Origin: Magnaporthiopsis rhizophila
Lineage: Eukaryota > Ascomycota > Sordariomycetes > Magnaporthales > Magnaporthaceae
Direction: 5' to 3'
Assembly (NCBI GenBank): GCA_003049465.1
Contig: PYSS01000035.1
Coordinates: 1-64,000, forward strand
DNA length: 64,000 nt
Position numbers and translations under genes: made by a program. The notes below the pieces were generated by a model that was not told the DNA's origin, did no database searches, and saw nothing but the letters and a program-made list of their open reading frames with translations. Positions within the stretch are counted from its first letter, which is position 1. Each line of letters opens with the position of its first letter. Positions 23,375 to 36,464 of the stretch are shown here, piece after piece.

Positions 23375-26300
23375 GATGCTTGCCTGCCCGGTTGTTTTGT
23401 CGGCATCTGGTGGACGGACATTTATCCTCTCCAGATACTGTGTAGTGTGTGCTATAAATGTCCACCCAGTCAAAATGGCAAAGTGACCAAAGAGCCGTGG
23501 CGAAACTATTCGGTCGTTTTCCTCAATGTGTTTGCATTGGCCGTGGCTGCACCAATCCTTGAGCTTAAGCCGGCAGCTCGGGAGCCTATTTGACTGATCG
23601 TGACCAGCCAGGGTTTGGCAACCATCAACAACATTATTTCAGGCGTGGCCTGCCTTGCCCATCCGGTTCACGCACAACGTGAGGACCCATGATGATGACC
23701 ACCGGGCCCTGCAGCCCATTCGTTCGTCCTGCAGAGAATGGGATGGGTGAACCAGCCCGGCGGGCTAGAACCGCGCGGAGAGACGAGGATGTTGCACAAC
23801 GGTTGCGCGCTTGGTCGATAAACGGCCAGGGTGTGAGGGGCACAAGTGACCAGGTATGCTGCATTGTTTATGCAGGCCATCCCGCTCGGCTGGGACGGCC
23901 TGGAGAAGGGAGAGGCCCTGCCTGGCCAGCAGTCCCTTGTCTCTCCCAAGCCCATCCCGCCCTCCTGGTCGCACTGGTGGTGGGCTGTCCCACTCCTATG
24001 AACCTTGCTCTCAAGTCTATTCCCTGTCTGGTCTCTGTTCGGAGATTTGCCCGCCTGGCTGAGCAAGCACGGCAAAGCTGGGTGAGAGAACCGGGGGTGG
24101 TAGTGGTAGTAGGAGCCATCCCCGAGCCAGTCGGCCAGCACCTAGCCAGCATCCCCGATTGTGACCCCTTGCCAGATGTTTCCCCAATGAACCGTTCTTA
24201 TGGTGGTGACAGGCCCTCTTCCCGAGCATCTGGAGTTTGTGCAAGGTACGGCGGGCGGGGAGGAGATCAAGACGCCCTTGATCCCGAACCTCCACGTTCC
24301 CTTCACAGGGGGGTTGACAGCCACGGGGAACAGCTCAAGCTTTCTTTTCGGGTGCTTTGCCAGGCAGGCTCTGACCAGCTCGCGGGGATTGGTGGGGCTG
24401 CCAGAAGCGCGTCAACCTTTTTAAGGTGCTGCCATGAATGGTAACAAGAAGCGACAGCTCTGGGGCAGTTGGCGTCAGGATCACCACACGAGCCAGGTCA
24501 CAGTGAGGAAGGGACTGCGTCACACTGGCCCGCGTCCCAATCTCTCGCGAGACCAACAGCGCACAGGCGCCAGATTGGATGCGCCAGATTGGACGTCACA
24601 TTTGGCTCATTGCTTATCGGCCTCTCCGAGCGCACTGGGAGAAACATTACAGAAAATAGAAACCGAAATACCGAGGCCGAAAAACATCTCTGGGGCAATA
24701 CGATCGGCCAATTCTAGCAATACGGCACAGAGAGTAATTGCGGGTTTTGCGTGGTCAATAGCAATCAATTCCACACACTCTTGTGTCGTTGGCCACAACC
24801 CATCTGGCTTTTTTTTACGAGCAGAAAGCGGGCCCTTGGCTTTCTTTTTGCCCCAATCCGCAATGGAAGCCCCCTGGCCAATCGGCCAAAATTTGGCACA
24901 GGAATTACACAAAAAAAAGGGGCCTTGCGCCGGCAGCATCCCCGATTGAAGCGTTCAAGGTCACCGGTACCTCGACTGGTGGTCGCTACAGATTGGAAGG
25001 AGGGGCGTGCAAGATTAGCCCGTCTGTCCACCTACCCACACTCGGGGCGGGGCGGTCGATTCTGCGCTACTGGCGGATGAATGGAGCTCAAGAGCTTTGC
25101 ACCGCTAGTTGAGGCCACGCCCCTACACGAGGGAGTGCGTCTAAATAACGTGACCGCAACCGATTTTTCTTTTTTTCACCGGCCGGCCCACCTCCCAGAC
25201 CGAATCACACCCGGCCGAGGCGAGAGTCTTTTTGGTTCGAAGCCGAAAAAAACCATCGCTGGGTGGGGTTGTTTTGTCAAACAAAGTTTCCACACCGTTG
25301 GAGCCTGATGCGACGGCACCAGTTGCAGCACGCAGGGAAAAGGAGCTTCGGCAGGTTCCATCCCGGACGCCGCAAAACCACAGCCCAACCCCAGCCAGCC
25401 TGGGGGCCACCGTTTCGGCGTCGAGATGCCAAAAAGCCCGACCGAGCAAGCCCGAAATAGAAGAAACAAAATAAACAAAACACGAGAATGAGAATAAGAG
25501 TGAAGGAGGGGCAAAGTGTGAGGGAAATTGGTCGAGCACGAGGCGCGGAAAAGGAGGGAGAACCCGAGCGAGTGTGAGAAGATTTGACGCAGACAAACAT
25601 TACCAACGCCGATCCGACAGCCACGATGTAATGCCAGACTGACTCGAGAGGAAACGGCCGGGTCGTCTGTCTGCGTCTGTGCTTCCTCAGTATTACGGCA
25701 GACGGAATTTCCGCAGATGTGTGTGTTGCAATACAGACGGTCACAATCTATCTCGCTCTTCTCCGTGAAAGAGCGCTTTCTGTCATGCTCGGCGTCAAAG
25801 GGATAATTATGCATATATCCACGACGGTGAGGGACAATTACAATACGGACGGCTCGCGGGAGGTGCTTACCCAGGCCACAAACGTATCGATCGGGCTTTG
25901 TCAGGCCTAGGTACCTACATAGAAATCTCTTCAAGGTGTGGAACCGCAGCCCCGTCACATCCCCTGGCAAGAATCGGGCTCGCTCGCTTGGGATGTCGAA
26001 TTTGGGCCTGGTCAGCCGCGCATCTCGATGACAACCATCACACTTCAGACGTCGCTCGCTCCTTCTTGACTCGAGACCTGGGGCGGGCAGCATGATCGGG
26101 GCGCCCGTTTGTCCGCTTTTGGCAGGGCCGCCCCGCGTGTCTGCATTCTCATGGAGCTTGGGCCTTTTTTCGATATCCGCTCCTTCCATCTGCTTTGTCG
26201 CTTCTGCTTCTCCTATGTGTTTGCAATGTTTTGCTCTAATACGGAAAAACGCGGCGGCACGGCCTCCTCCGCTGGGCCTTGGGGCTCCTCTTTCGCGTCT

Positions 26301-29300
26301 TTCTGTCTCACCCCCGCTCCTCGAAACTCTCACCGATCTTTTGGGTGGCTGACAGTTTCACTCCGGCTCGGGCCCCGCGCCGGCTTCCTTCCGGCAGCCC
26401 CGGTGCCCCGTTACCTGTTGCTTTTTTTTTTCTTTTTTTTTTTTCCCGGGCGTTATACTTTTATGCACTGGGCGTCACCGTCAGTGCGGTAGCAGTCGGT
26501 GTGATGTGTGTTTGTGTTTGCTTGCTTGCTTCTTGACCTGCCTGCCCGCCTGGAACCCAAACGCGTGAATCCATCGCATCGAATACTACAGCAGTCTAGC
26601 CCCAGCCTCTCGCGGCCGATCGGTCTCGGGTTTATGACATGGGAACCCTTCGAGAGATCGCTGACCCCATTCTTCCCAGATGTCGCAACAAGGATCGCAA
26701 AGAGCAGGACATGGGTGGCGGCCGCGAGATCTGGCCGGCCACCCCTTCACGGCCTCCCCCCTGTTTCAACCCACTCAACAGAAAAGCACAAAGCAAAAAA
26801 GACCCCATCTTCTCATGCAAGCATGACCTTGAAGCGACCTGTGGTTCCCCGGGGGAGGAAGCCACCCTCCTCGCTTGACGAACCGGGGGACGTCCGTCTT
26901 GCATTTTTTCTTCTTTTTTTCTGGTTGTCACCAACGCTTTTTGTTCTGTTCTGCTGAACCTGCCCGCCTCTGCGGCTCCCCTCCGCCCTTGCCCTTGCCT
27001 AATGATCCAGTACAGGATGGTGCCGCCAGCCGGTCCCCAGCCAAGCCCGCCCGCTGCCCGTTGACCACCCAGTCCCCTGCCCGCCAGTCCCCAGAAACGG
27101 CTGTGCACATTTTCAGCCTTATGGCCGGCTTTCTTGCAAGCCCTCCATGTCCCTGCACAATCTTCTTAACCGCTAACGAACTTGCCGGGCCCCAAATTCA
27201 GATGGCACGCAATCAACAACAACAGAGGCTGGGTCCTCTCTTGCTTGGATGCTGACAAGATCATGACGATACCAGATCCGTTTTCGTAGCCTGTCCACCG
27301 ACCTTCCTCAATCTCTGATGGTGCCACGCAATCTTCCTAGGCGCCCCAAACTCAAATTTGGAGGAGAGTGTCGGGATTTTCTATACCGCCAAGTGCGTAG
27401 GCGAGAAGTATGCAAGCACGCCAAAGATTACCAATCATGGCCGAATTGGACCCTCCTTCATGATTCTGCAGGAAGGAGATGCAGGGAGCAGGGGGGTCGG
27501 ACTGGCTGAGGGGAGAAAAGCCTCCTGCGGTTGGCGACATGGCCGAATGCTGCAACCCCCACGGCTTCTTCGGTGGCCAGACGAGAAGAGGAAAACAGGT
27601 GTGGGTGGGTTATCTTTTTTTTGACGCTGATCTGTTTCGACCCTGCAAGGAAAACCGGACATGAACGCAACCATCATAAAAAGAAACGAACATGATTTGT
27701 TGCCGAAAAACAGGCAGGAAAAAATGCAAAAGAAAGACCGCAGCCACGGTATCCTCATGTACCGAGGTACCAGCGTTTCGTATGAAAGAAGCAAATCACG
27801 CGGGCTCACCATAGGCCCGATTCTGACGCCGGTTGTCAGGCGTAATGATTTCAAAGACGCCACCGAAGCGGCGGAAGCAGCTTGCCTGTCTGCCGGTCCG
27901 TTCTCCCTGGCTGTTCTTCTCCCTTCCAGACTGCCCTCTTTTGCTCCACCCATGTCGCCGATGACCAACGGCTGCGAGGGTCAAAGAGCGGACCAGCTCC
28001 CTTCTTTTCTTATCTGCCGCACCCCTTGTTTTGCTGCTATCCGCGGGAAGCCCAGGCTCGGCACACATTGAATGGAGTGGAGGGAACATGGCGACCTCTA
28101 GCCCCCAGCCCACCGACGCGGAGTTGATTTGTCTGTTTGCAGCTTGACCGCCCAAATCAACATGGGTCAAATGCAAGGGAGGGAGAAGAGCGAGGTGAGG
28201 TTGCCGGCCAGCAAGGGCAGCTGGAGGCCGGGGAACGAGATCCCGGGTCAAAGCCTGCTGCTCACCGCACGATCTCGTCTACGACATTACAGTTGGGCAG
28301 AAAAAAAGAAGGATGGCTTGTGGCTTGGGGATGGATATGACCGGTGACACCTTATTCTTCTCCCTTGCCTTTCTTGTTACTGTCACAGTGCACCCACGAT
28401 TGCCACGGCCCCCGTTGTGATTTCCCACCCACAGCTCGGTTAAAAGCTGATTGCCCAATCGCAACTCGCCAACACAAACGAGCCATTTTTTTTTTGTGTC
28501 CATCCCCATCATTACACACACCCCTTCTTTTTAGGTACCTACATACATACGTACATACCACGCAGCAGAGTGGTGTTTCTATCTGCGTGAATTTTGCTTT
28601 ACACCGCCAGACCGAAAAGGTCAAGAGGCGGGAAGATTTCGGATTGGCGGGCTGGGCTGAGGGATGACTGCCTGGTTAGGTTGCGTTGCCAGCCGGAAGG
28701 CGCGCGTTCCGCCGCCGTCAGTTATTACTATTATTTTTCTTTTCTTTTCCTTCACACGCCCCCCAAATCATCTTAATCATCGCCACACTATAGTTAGGAA
28801 GGTACCTTTGTCACCACTCTGCATGATTTGCTGTCTGATGCCCGCCAGGTAGGCCACCATCTGCCTGCCTATTTCCACGCCACACCGTGCCCGCCCTTGG
28901 GCTGTTCCGTCCGTGCTCGCTCAGGCGAGAATCGTTGGCTGCTGAAGAAGAGATGGGAACCAGCACGAGAGCAGACCTGGTTTGGGTAACTCGTAAGAGT
29001 CTGTGCCGTGCTTCGGTCTGTGTGGTCGTGACAGTCACCACCGTTTCCCGCCACAAATAAACAGTCACCGGGAACGTGTCCCGAGGCCGGGCTAGGCTGG
29101 AACATATCCTGCTGCAGGTCTCCGGCTCGTTTATGGCTTCCTTCCTTCCGTGCGCTTGGGCTTGGGTTGATATTCTATTATTTCTTTATTTTTATTAATT
29201 TTTTTTTCTTTCTTTCGAGCCACCCGCCGTGTTGCAGGACTCAACGGCTAGCGCGGCCGGCGGGTGCGGTACAACGATTTCCCCATTTACTGCTCGGTAT

Positions 29301-31936
29301 GGAATGTAATTGCGCACATTATCGGGCTCTCCTGCTTCATGCGTCCTCACCGTGTTTTTCCCAACGATGCGCGACCTAATGTACGCGCATGTATGCATGG
29401 TCCGATGTTGGATATTCCAGATGGGCTGAGTAAACATTATAGTGCAGCCCCTCCATCCTTCAAGAAAATGTTTCCCCCATCCCGGCCGTCCCATCCATGC
29501 ACGGCAGTGCTTGCACCTTCAACAAGGGCAGTGAACCTTGACGCGCGCCCGCCCTGTCTGTTCGTCGCCTGGCCCCTTGAGACGGGAACGCAGTCAGTTG
29601 GGACCGACAGGCCTGGCGGGCGCCGGCGCGGGCAAGCCCTCTCTTTCCCGTCCCCGTCAAAACCCCCCTACCAATGCTAGCTTCCGGCGCAGGGGTTGAC
29701 AGGAGAGCGAGAACAGACAGGGCAAAATGTGATCAGGGGAGACCCCTTCCCCTGTTCCCGGTCCCGTTCAGAACCCAGCCTTCTCTTTTCTGTTCCTGCT
29801 TTTATCACTTTCTGGGTCTGGACTTATTTTGGTACCGATGGAGCAGCGTGACATTGAAACACACGCAAAAAGAACCCGACCTTTTTTGTTTCTTTTCTCT
29901 TTATTTCTTCTTCGTCAAACCCCCCAGTCTGTGCCCACAGTTCAAGGTTTGCAAGGGTGACTAGGAGAGACATGGTCCGGGCTACCACGAGTTGATATCC
30001 TGACCCGTTCAGGGGGTCCCTTTCCTTGCCCCTGATGGGTAATAACCCTGCATGACACCCCTCCCAAAGGCGACATGGACGCACGACGGGCCTGCCGGGA
30101 TGCGACGCGTCTTGAGTCGGGCTGCATTAGACGCGTTTTGTTTTCTTGCGGGCGATGCTCGGGGCATCTTTTGACATGATTCTCGCTTATTTTGGGCGTC
30201 ATCAAACTGTATTTTTTATTTTTTTTTATATTTTTTAATCCTGAAAATACCACGTTTGTTTCCTTTTCTTTTCCTTTTATTTCTATGCTTTGGTAGAGGA
30301 TGCAAGGGGTTACGCACCAAGACAACTAACGCATGAGGAATGACTTCCTCCAAGCCGCATGGAAATTTGCAAACAAATGCATTCTGCAGGTCGCATGCAG
30401 GATTTCATTAGTGCGTTTCTGGCCGACTCGCGTACCACTCATCTTCTTTTTGCTTCTGCCGAGGGCCAAGAGAGGGCGGTGGAATTTCGGGGGGTGGAAA
30501 CCGTTGCATCCGTCTTGCTGCTCTCGCGGTGAATGAGATAATGATATGGAGCGCTTTCCAGCACTGCTAAGCCTGATCGAGAATAGGGCGTGAAGCTCCT
30601 CCTCATCACCCTTGCCATGGCTTGATGCCGCTGGCAGCCGCTGGTCTTTGCCGCCCAGTACAGTGTACATACCCCCACTCTTGCCGCGTCTTCTGCTCTC
30701 CTGAGGCTCAGACCAAAAGAAGGCGATGCCGCAAGCCGCGGTTGAAAATCTTGTGTCTAGAACGGAAATTGGCATGGGATTGATCTTTTTGGTCTCATTT
30801 CGTATTGGGCTGGTCAGGGGCAGATTAACGTCACTCATCGACTCGGTTTGGCCGAAGATCTGCTTGCCCCCATTTGCTATGACGAACCAGGCAAAGAAAA
30901 CCGAGGGGGAAAAGGCAAGACCGAGCCAGGACGGCAAAAGAATAAGCAACACCTAATGCCGTGGAGAACCTTGGGTTGTGTAATGTGATGTTGCTGACAC
31001 CGGCGCCAGCCTTCTCACCGAGCTGAGCTGGACGGTGACACAGAGCGCCCTAGACCAACCAGCTCTGTCTCACCAAGGGAGAACAAAACGCCACCACCGC
31101 CAGAAAAAATTTCGACGTAGCAGGCAACAGCCGGTGGGTCACCCTTTGTGTGGCACGAATAATCCCAAATAGGCTTAAAGGGAGAGTCGCGATATCAGAG
31201 CTGTGTGGCCTCGGGACCTGGTTGGGCAGCAGCCAGCCTGGGCTGCCACCTTCTTTTCTTTCTCCTGCCCTGTGAAACCTGCAAAGCCTTTCTTAGTGGC
31301 CGGGTGGGCAAGGGGCTCCGCCGACTATCGATCCTGCAGGCCGCGGCTAGAACGCCGCCGTCAGAAATGTGGCTGCATGCTCGGCCCTGTGACCTGGGTC
31401 AAGTGACACAGACGGCCGGGCTCCGGGGCGCCGGAGCCGTCTAAACGCCTTCCAGCCTGGCTAGCCGGAATTCGGCCACCAGCTAGGCGCGCCTAACATA
31501 GACGCTCTTGGCTCTGATCCTGTGTTGCGTTGATGCTAGGCTGTTCTCAACGGGCTTCGAGAAAATTCGGGTTTGTATTGGTGGTAGGCGGCTCTTCTGC
31601 GAACTACGTACGACCCGTCTACGTATAGGAGCGGTATGCATGCATTTGCTGATAGAGCTGTATCACCTGTAGGAACATGTCCAGTGGTTGAGATATCGTA
31701 CACTGCCCAATGCCTTTTCGAATCTGGCAGTCAGAGTAATTGTGCTGCGTCCACCTACGTATGTGTGACGGTGCCACGAGGAACCGGGAGAGAGTTGAGT
31801 CTTGGTGTCACCTTTGAACAAGTTGAATTGACTTGAGGCTGCCAACTCTCGGACTAGATACCGATGAGGAGCAATATCGCGTCAACGGGCGTGCTCCTTG
31901 AGGTTATCTACAAAGGTAGCGATTGTAGGTACCGAA

Positions 31937-32012
31937 GTCAGGAATAGAACCCAGGTCACGTATTGAATACTAGTGACTGCCAATGCGTTGGCCTAACAGA
32001 CGCTATGGAGCC
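31937..32012 (-). other. tRNA-like relic (A-box/B-box-like sequence)
   Basis: Read on the minus strand, a 5' GGCTCCA-TA stretch is followed by a D-arm-like hairpin (GCGT..ACGC around a loop containing TTAGGCCA). An extended hairpin (GTCAC..GTGAC) comes next, and then TGGGTTCTATTCC, which matches a Pol III B box except at one base. The 3' end does not pair with the 5' end to make an acceptor stem, and the anticodon arm is abnormal, so this is not an intact tRNA. A degenerate tRNA or the head of a tRNA-derived SINE would fit. Low confidence. Confidence 0.3.
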
Positions 32013-32223
32013 ATCTGGACTGATATGTCAAGTCTTGTTGATGTGACTTGACGGTGACAGCAAAGTCAGTTCGCGTTGAGATTCACTCTACCTGGTCAAG
32101 GCATATCAACCCGACCTCATCTTCCGTGCCGCCTCTCAACCGCAATCCTGCCATCAGCATTGGGTTGCAATCCAAGGAACTATCTCTCCTTGAGGCAATC
32201 CCGAGGTTGAAGAAATCCCCACG

Positions 32224-33292
32224 ATGACGTCCACCGAGCCTCCTCCGCAGCCGTGTGTGATATCATCACCTCTTCTCCCGGTCCTTCGGGGCGAGAGTGA
32301 CCTAGAGGAGTGGGAGGATCTCCTGATCAAATACCTCAGAGCAAAGAACCTGGAGCATATCATCAAGGATCCAAGAAAGGCTTCGGGACCTACGGGCTCG
32401 GCAAAGTCACACCTCGGCACCGACAATAGGAAGCCGGGAGCAGTGGAGGCCGTGATAGCAAACAAACCCAGCCAGAACAACCCGGAGAGGAATGGTTCCA
32501 GGTCTGGCAGTAGCAATAGTATCGAGAAGATGGGGAGCATTCCTGCGATATCACTCGAATTCCTAGACGACATTCTCGCAAGCGAGAGCGGAGGAGAGGC
32601 CTGTCCATCAACCGCGGCAAACACTGGGGGCGCGAGCGAGAAGGCGGGCAATGAGACGCCGAAGGTGGCGGACTGGGGCACCAGTATCAACGCGGCGCGG
32701 GACGCCGAGCTGGAGCGAGCCCAAGTTCTCCTACTGCTTGCTGCCTCTGTCTCTCCCGTTCGAGACTGGCTCCTCAACCAGGGCTGGGATGCCGACGAGA
32801 CGGACCCGGCGCGCTACTTCCGATCCATCAAGGACTGCTTCTCTCGCAACGCCTCCGTCAACAGCGACCTGGAGATCAACGAGCTCAAGTTCATCAATAG
32901 CGCAAGCTTCGATACCATCCGCGCGTTCCAGGAGCGTCTCCGGTACCTGCGGAGACGCATGTTCATGATCGGGCATCTATCTGGGTGAGCAGCAACACCT
33001 TACCAGCCCATCTAACCTACCTCCCTTTGGTACAACCCATTCTGACAAGGAGGCGCCGTGCTGGATCTTGCACAGAGTCGAGGGCGAGACCAAGATGCTC
33101 TGGTATGCGATCGACGGCCTGAAGAGAACCTACCCCGAGATTCACGCTCGGCTCGTGAAAGACCTGCTCGCCAAAGCGGGCAGCCCAAGAAAGCTGACCT
33201 GGAGCCGACTGATGATGCAACTGGCGCACATGCACGAGAAAAAGGAGAAGAAACGCGAGCCTTACTACGCTCTGATGCGCAGTTCTGACTAG
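32224..33292 (+). CDS. Stand-alone Gag-like protein (retroelement-derived)
   Basis: Two exons, 32224-32984 and 33076-33292, give 325 aa. The intron has GTGAGC, an ATCTAAC branch point and TTGCACAG, and the join reads GHLSG-VEGETK in frame. An early part (EWEDLLIKYLRAKNLEHII) resembles the opening of Ty1/copia-type Gag proteins, with the W-x-x-L core. After a disordered Ser/Gly/Asn-rich linker, the C-terminal half (residues about 160-325) is helical: SFDTIRAFQERLRYLRRRM, then WYAIDGLKRTYPEIHARLV. That matches the Gag helical bundle in layout. There is no zinc knuckle, protease, integrase or RT in the neighbourhood, and I see no LTRs, so it is either a domesticated gag gene or an isolated fragment. 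The frame is intact and spliced, which favours domestication. The family assignment is inferred from layout only. Confidence 0.6.
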
Positions 33293-34136
33293 GCCGGGAT
33301 AACATCCACGATCTGGGTGGAAGCTGTGATTTTTGGCCCTTGGAATGGAAAGAGATGGGAGCCAAGGGGCTAGATACCTTCTTGAGATTGCAATCCATTT
33401 GCCCCCGCATTTCTGGACAATGCTAGGACGAGCTTTGTCGGGAGAGGCACGCTGTTAGCAATGGAAACCGCGCAGTCTCGTCGTTGCGTTGGAACCAGAA
33501 CGAAAGGGAAAGATTGTCTGCTTTGGCTTTTTGATACTTGGTGCCTAGATAGACTCCTCCTCCTTCTTGTCAAAGAAGAAAGGGCTCGTACCAATGTTCG
33601 AAGAGACCTGTTTGAGTGTTTGGTGTTCTGGGTGGTGGCCAGCTTCTTCATGGCCCCGCTGGTGCCTCCTCGGCGCAGAGTACCGGGCAGAGACGGGTCG
33701 TACCTTCCGTCAATGCCAGCATATGACACCCTCCAACTAGGCAAAAAAATCCCATGTACTCGCGGATTCAGACACGGGTAGACCCACCATATTTTGTCAC
33801 CATAAAGATTTTTTTCTTTTCTTTTCTCACTCTGACAGCCAACTCCTGGACAACTGCTTCTCCAATACCGGGCGGCCACCAGACCGGCAGACGTCTTTTC
33901 GCTTGGGCGATAGCAGGCGCCCAACTCTCAGCATATCGATCCTTGGCCTGACCCCTTTTACCAGGTCGACATTTCCACTGACTGAACGGCGTCGTTTAAG
34001 CCGAGGGGTGCGCCCCTCGTCCCTCGGCGGTACCACCTTGGTGCCACCTGCGCCTCGGCCACCGCGAAACAGTTACCAAGCACTGCTGAAGTCCCCTTGA
34101 CTGTCACCACTGCTCGGCTCGAGCGTACCGCTCACG
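33293..34136. other. Intergenic region upstream of REC8
   Basis: No gene is supported. The last ~100 bp before the REC8 ATG should be its 5' UTR and core promoter. Confidence 0.6.
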
Positions 34137-36464
34137 ATGTTTTACAGTCACGAAAGTAAGTTCCCTGAACAGCATCGGCTTGGTGTTCTGTAAGCCTGGC
34201 TTACCAATATTCCCGCCCTCAGTTCTGACGAGCCACAAGCATGGCGTCGCTACGGTCTGGTAAGATAATGTGCCCTCATGCCTTTCTGCCCCCGGGATCA
34301 TCTAGAACCGTCGCATCTAACAACTCATCTGGTTTCTTCAGGGTTCTGGCTACACTGGGCCAGAACTGTGGCAGTCGACGGATCTCGCGGAAGGCAATTC
34401 AAGAAGTCGATGTGCCCAAGGCCTGCATGACCATCGACAACCCTCCAGGTGCTCCCATCGCCCTCCGTCTCCAGGCCAGTCTGCTGTATGGCGTCTCTCG
34501 TGCGTACTCTCAGCAATACGACTACCTTTTGAGCGACGCGGAGAAGGCCCGGCTGGGCATGTCAATCTTGTTCAAGAACCTAGAGTCATCCGACACTCTG
34601 GACCCAAAGGCTGGAAAGGCAAAGTACGTTCGGACTTTCTCACACTCTCCGTACTTCCAGCTGCGTTCGAGATATCTGGATTATTCCGAAAACCATCTAA
34701 TCACGCTGCCACAACAGGAGAAAGCAACTGATCCTTGCGGACGATCCCAACTTCCACATTGGCAACTTCGACCTGCCTCGTTTCGAGCTCGATGAGGCAG
34801 GAGATATCGCCATGGCTGACGGTACTCAGCACACGGTCAACATGTACTCTCAGTTGTCTCCGTATGAGCGGTCTAGATCCGGATCATCCGGTGGTGGAAA
34901 CTCAATGCAGCTAGACCTGGATCACGGCTCGTTCCTCGGCGGCTACAGTCTCGATTCTCCATTCGCTGGCGGAAGTTCCGCGCAGAAGCCGCGAGTGGAT
35001 CTCGACCCGTTTGCCGAGGAAGAGCAACTGCATTTCGACGATGATCTCTTTACCATCGATGCCGACGGAAACCTTGTTGACAACCGTCAGCCAAAGATAG
35101 CCGAGCAAGATGCACTCGAGGTCCCCCAGCCAGATTTGGATGGTGCATCCGCGCAACAGCGCAATGCCGCAGCGCCTGCCGTCCCTGAGGACGAGCTGCC
35201 GCTTGTGCTAGAAGACCTGCCGCTGCCGGACGCACAGGCGCTCCCTGCCCGCCAAGGTCGTCAGGATCGAAACGCGGAGCAAGAGACCGAGGAGCAGCAG
35301 GAGATCGTTGTCGCTTCCGCGCCGTCTCGACGACGGGGAAGAAAACGGCGAGTCATCGCATCTGACCAGGACACCAAGGTCAACAGGAACGAGTACAGAG
35401 CTTGGTACAACGACTACACGGAGAGAATGGAAGAGGAACAGATGAGGATCGACAGCCGTCGCGAGCCCGTCAGCAAGGAGCAGGTCAGGAAGAATGCCTA
35501 CTACAGACTCTTCGGCCGTGGAATTGGGGGCTTCGGCTGGGACTTTGGACTCCCCGATTTCGCTCACCCGCTGGCCGATATGTTCTCCGGAGAGGGCCTC
35601 CAGCGCACCCTGTTTGGACAGGTGCTCGGCCAGCCGTCTGAGCCGCCCAGCGACCGGCGCAGGTCCGCCTTGGAGGCGTTTGGAGCCGATGCGGACGAAG
35701 AGGAGGGACGTCGGGTGCGACAGCGATCGGACGATGAGCGGCCCGCTCAGCCTCGGGACGAACATGGCCAAAGCCAGGTCGAGGATGATTTGCAACTTCC
35801 GCCCAGCGATCCAGAGCATCCATCAGAGATTGGCCGAGAGCTCGGTCATCCCCTCTCAGACCAGCCATCTATGCCATGGCACCGTCAGTCTTCCATCGTC
35901 CCGGGATCGTCCCTGAAGGGAAGCAGCGCTAGACGGAGTGCTCTGCCCGGTGGAGGCACCGCCGGCGTTCCCGAGAGTCCGCTGCAGCACCGTGGAAGCA
36001 TGATTCAGGGCATCGAGCGCTTCAGTGATCCTGCGGGCTCCGACGGACCAAGCTTTGGCGGCGAGGACGGCTTTGAATCTGCCGACAAAGGCGGCTGGTC
36101 ACCCGACAACGGCGAGCAAAACGAAGGCCATCTGAGCTCCGGTGGTGTAGCTAGCATGGAGGGGCGAAGGTTCCTCAACTTCCTGCGGGACGAGGCGAGC
36201 AAGAAGGGCAGCTCACGCGGCGACAAGGACCAAGAGCTGCGTTGGGTTGATTTCGACCAGGTTATTCCACCAGCGCCCGGAACGCAGTCGGTCGCGGCAC
36301 ATGCATTCTACCAAGTTCTCTGCCTCACAACGGGAAGGGTGCTTAAGGTTGATCAGGGCGGACGGGACACCAACGAGGCCTTCAAGCCCATCCGCATCGG
36401 TGTGCCGATGGCCGGCCATGGCCAAGACGGGCAGGCCGGAGACGAGGATATGGCCGATGCTTAG
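34137..36464 (+). CDS. REC8: Meiotic cohesin kleisin subunit REC8
   Basis: Four exons (34137-34155, 34223-34259, 34342-34623, 34718-36464) give 694 aa. The tiny first exon encodes MFYSHE-, the invariant start of Rad21/Rec8 kleisins, and the joins restore GVATVWVLATLG and RRISRKAI, the N-terminal helix that binds the SMC3 neck. The Rad21_Rec8 N-domain covers about residues 1-110 and includes VDVPKAC and LRLQASLLYGVSRAYSQQ, with the internal Tyr-Gly-Val-Ser-Arg motif. The middle is long, acidic and disordered with many Arg/Ser sites, where separase would cut. The C-terminal winged helix (about 616-675, WVDFDQVIPP..AHAFYQVLCL) binds the SMC1 head. Length and N-domain fit Rec8 rather than Rad21. 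The role is to hold sister chromatids during meiosis. Expression should be restricted to sexual development. Confidence 0.9.

Larger units (their letters stand above)
14672..32223. other. 17.5-kb interval without a supported protein gene
   Basis: Across this stretch both strands show only short or overlapping frames without recognisable domains. The longest (25176-26333, minus, 385 codons) has no motif, odd composition and no family resemblance. The interval carries many microsatellites and homopolymers (GT at 22405-22445, poly-A at 20685-20715, TTTC at 23339-23374, GT/GA-rich DNA at 14870-14945 and 15900-15990). The part next to 14672 must contain the promoter and 5' UTR of the DUF8032 gene, whose regulator-like character fits an extended upstream region. 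Noncoding RNAs are possible but cannot be shown from sequence alone. Confidence 0.55.

Noticed and set aside
25215..25255. tRNA T-arm-like hairpin (tttggttcgaagccga)
   Set aside because: A five-pair stem forms, but no D arm, anticodon arm or acceptor stem lies in the 60 bp upstream.
32027..32052. Transcription terminator from the inverted repeat
   Set aside because: A bacterial-type hairpin terminator has no meaning in a fungal nuclear genome, so it is recorded only as structure.
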